Below are positions 63,759 to 64,000 of a DNA stretch of 64,000 bases, piece after piece; the first letter of the stretch is position 1, and each line of letters starts with the position of its first letter. A model generated the notes under the pieces. That model had not been told where the DNA came from, did not search any database, and saw only the letters and a list, made by a program, of their open reading frames with translations. The translations under genes and the position numbers were made by a program. This DNA is from Nitrospira sp. MA-1. GTDB lineage: Bacteria; Nitrospirota; Nitrospiria; Nitrospirales; UBA8639. Where the stretch lies: NCBI GenBank assembly GCA_032139905.1, contig JAQJDB010000006.1, positions 1,054,001-1,118,000 on the forward strand, given 5' to 3'.

Positions 63759-64000
63759 ATGAAAATATTGAAGCAAAAGATTCAATCGAAAACCTGGATC
63801 ATCGTCGCAATGGTTTCCTTCGCCTGTGCTTCGGTGTGGGCGGGAAGTGCCGGGGATCTTCAGCCCCGGGTCCCATCCGATCGCATAGAACAGGCTCTGT
63901 CCTTTACCAATCCCTTCACCCCCACAGAGGAATTTATTGCGAGCGGAAAAAAATTATATGAAGGCAAGGGCTGGTGCGCCTACTGCCATGGCTGGGAGGG
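63759..64000 (+). CDS. Exported c-type cytochrome (3' end off window)
   Basis: ATG 63759 has AAGGAG about 11 bases upstream. The frame begins MKILKQKIQSKTWIIVAMVS and has a signal peptide ending near VWAGSAG, then LSFTNPFTPTEEFIASGKKL, and the haem-binding motif CAYCH (Cys-x2-Cys-His) near residue 72, reached just before the edge. It is a periplasmic electron carrier or a cytochrome subunit of an oxidase or nitrite-oxidising chain. The remainder lies outside the window. Confidence 0.88.
   Translation, partial: MKILKQKIQSKTWIIVAMVSFACASVWAGSAGDLQPRVPSDRIEQALSFTNPFTPTEEFIASGKKLYEGKGWCAYCHGWE

Noticed and set aside
63650-63961. 103-codon + strand frame at the right edge
   Set aside because: The overlapping frame from 63759 has a ribosome site, a signal peptide and a CxxCH haem motif, so the longer frame is a shadow.

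Overview
The window looks like chromosomal DNA of a Nitrospirota bacterium, probably Nitrospira-like. This is inferred from the gene mix and codon use (pyruvate phosphate dikinase, a beta carbonic anhydrase, DUF4398 lipoproteins with L,D-transpeptidases, many small signalling and redox proteins) and has not been tested by a database search. I recognise no rRNA, tRNA, CRISPR array, intact insertion sequence or prophage.

Layout. 1-8 kb is a housekeeping block on the + strand: glyS (cut by the left edge), a small membrane protein, a pyruvate phosphate dikinase with two additions, ribD and an EcsC-family gene. 8-15.2 kb is an accessory cluster of two NACHT-ATPase/FGE-sulfatase-domain proteins with a small adaptor-like gene between them. 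Their C-terminal ends look like the variable regions targeted by diversity-generating retroelements, but no reverse transcriptase is present here. 15.9-22 kb holds a secreted esterase, an animal-type haem peroxidase, a membrane hydrolase, a decayed copy of the esterase 3' end and a fatty-acid desaturase. 22-33 kb is a defence island on the - strand: hsdR, a KilA-N gene, a fused hsdM-hsdS, a DUF3644 gene, then a large RecB-nuclease/SF1-helicase protein.

34-50 kb is mainly cell-envelope and proteolysis functions: an M48 peptidase, two related cassettes of DUF4398 lipoprotein plus YkuD L,D-transpeptidase (36-39 kb and 46-48 kb), a 38-residue Pro/Lys-rich gene, an amino-acid permease, a UPF0114 protein, and a subtilase facing a divergent gene that looks like a free-standing copy of the protease prodomain. 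50-60 kb holds stress, signalling and metabolic genes: a haem-oxygenase-fold enzyme, a CBS protein, an MscS channel, a receiver-only response regulator, two methyltransferases, a flavoprotein, a DksA-like protein, carbonic anhydrase, a secreted tryptophan-rich repeat protein, a haem-binding beta-barrel protein and an SDR. 60-64 kb ends with a TIR-domain protein next to a DUF2130 coiled-coil/nuclease-like protein, and the start of an exported c-type cytochrome.

The strongest leads for an undescribed system are the paired NACHT-FGE cluster, the subtilase with its divergent prodomain-like gene, and the TIR-DUF2130 pair. Several starts were moved inward from the longest open frame because a Shine-Dalgarno sequence, a signal peptide or the family N-terminus supports the later codon.
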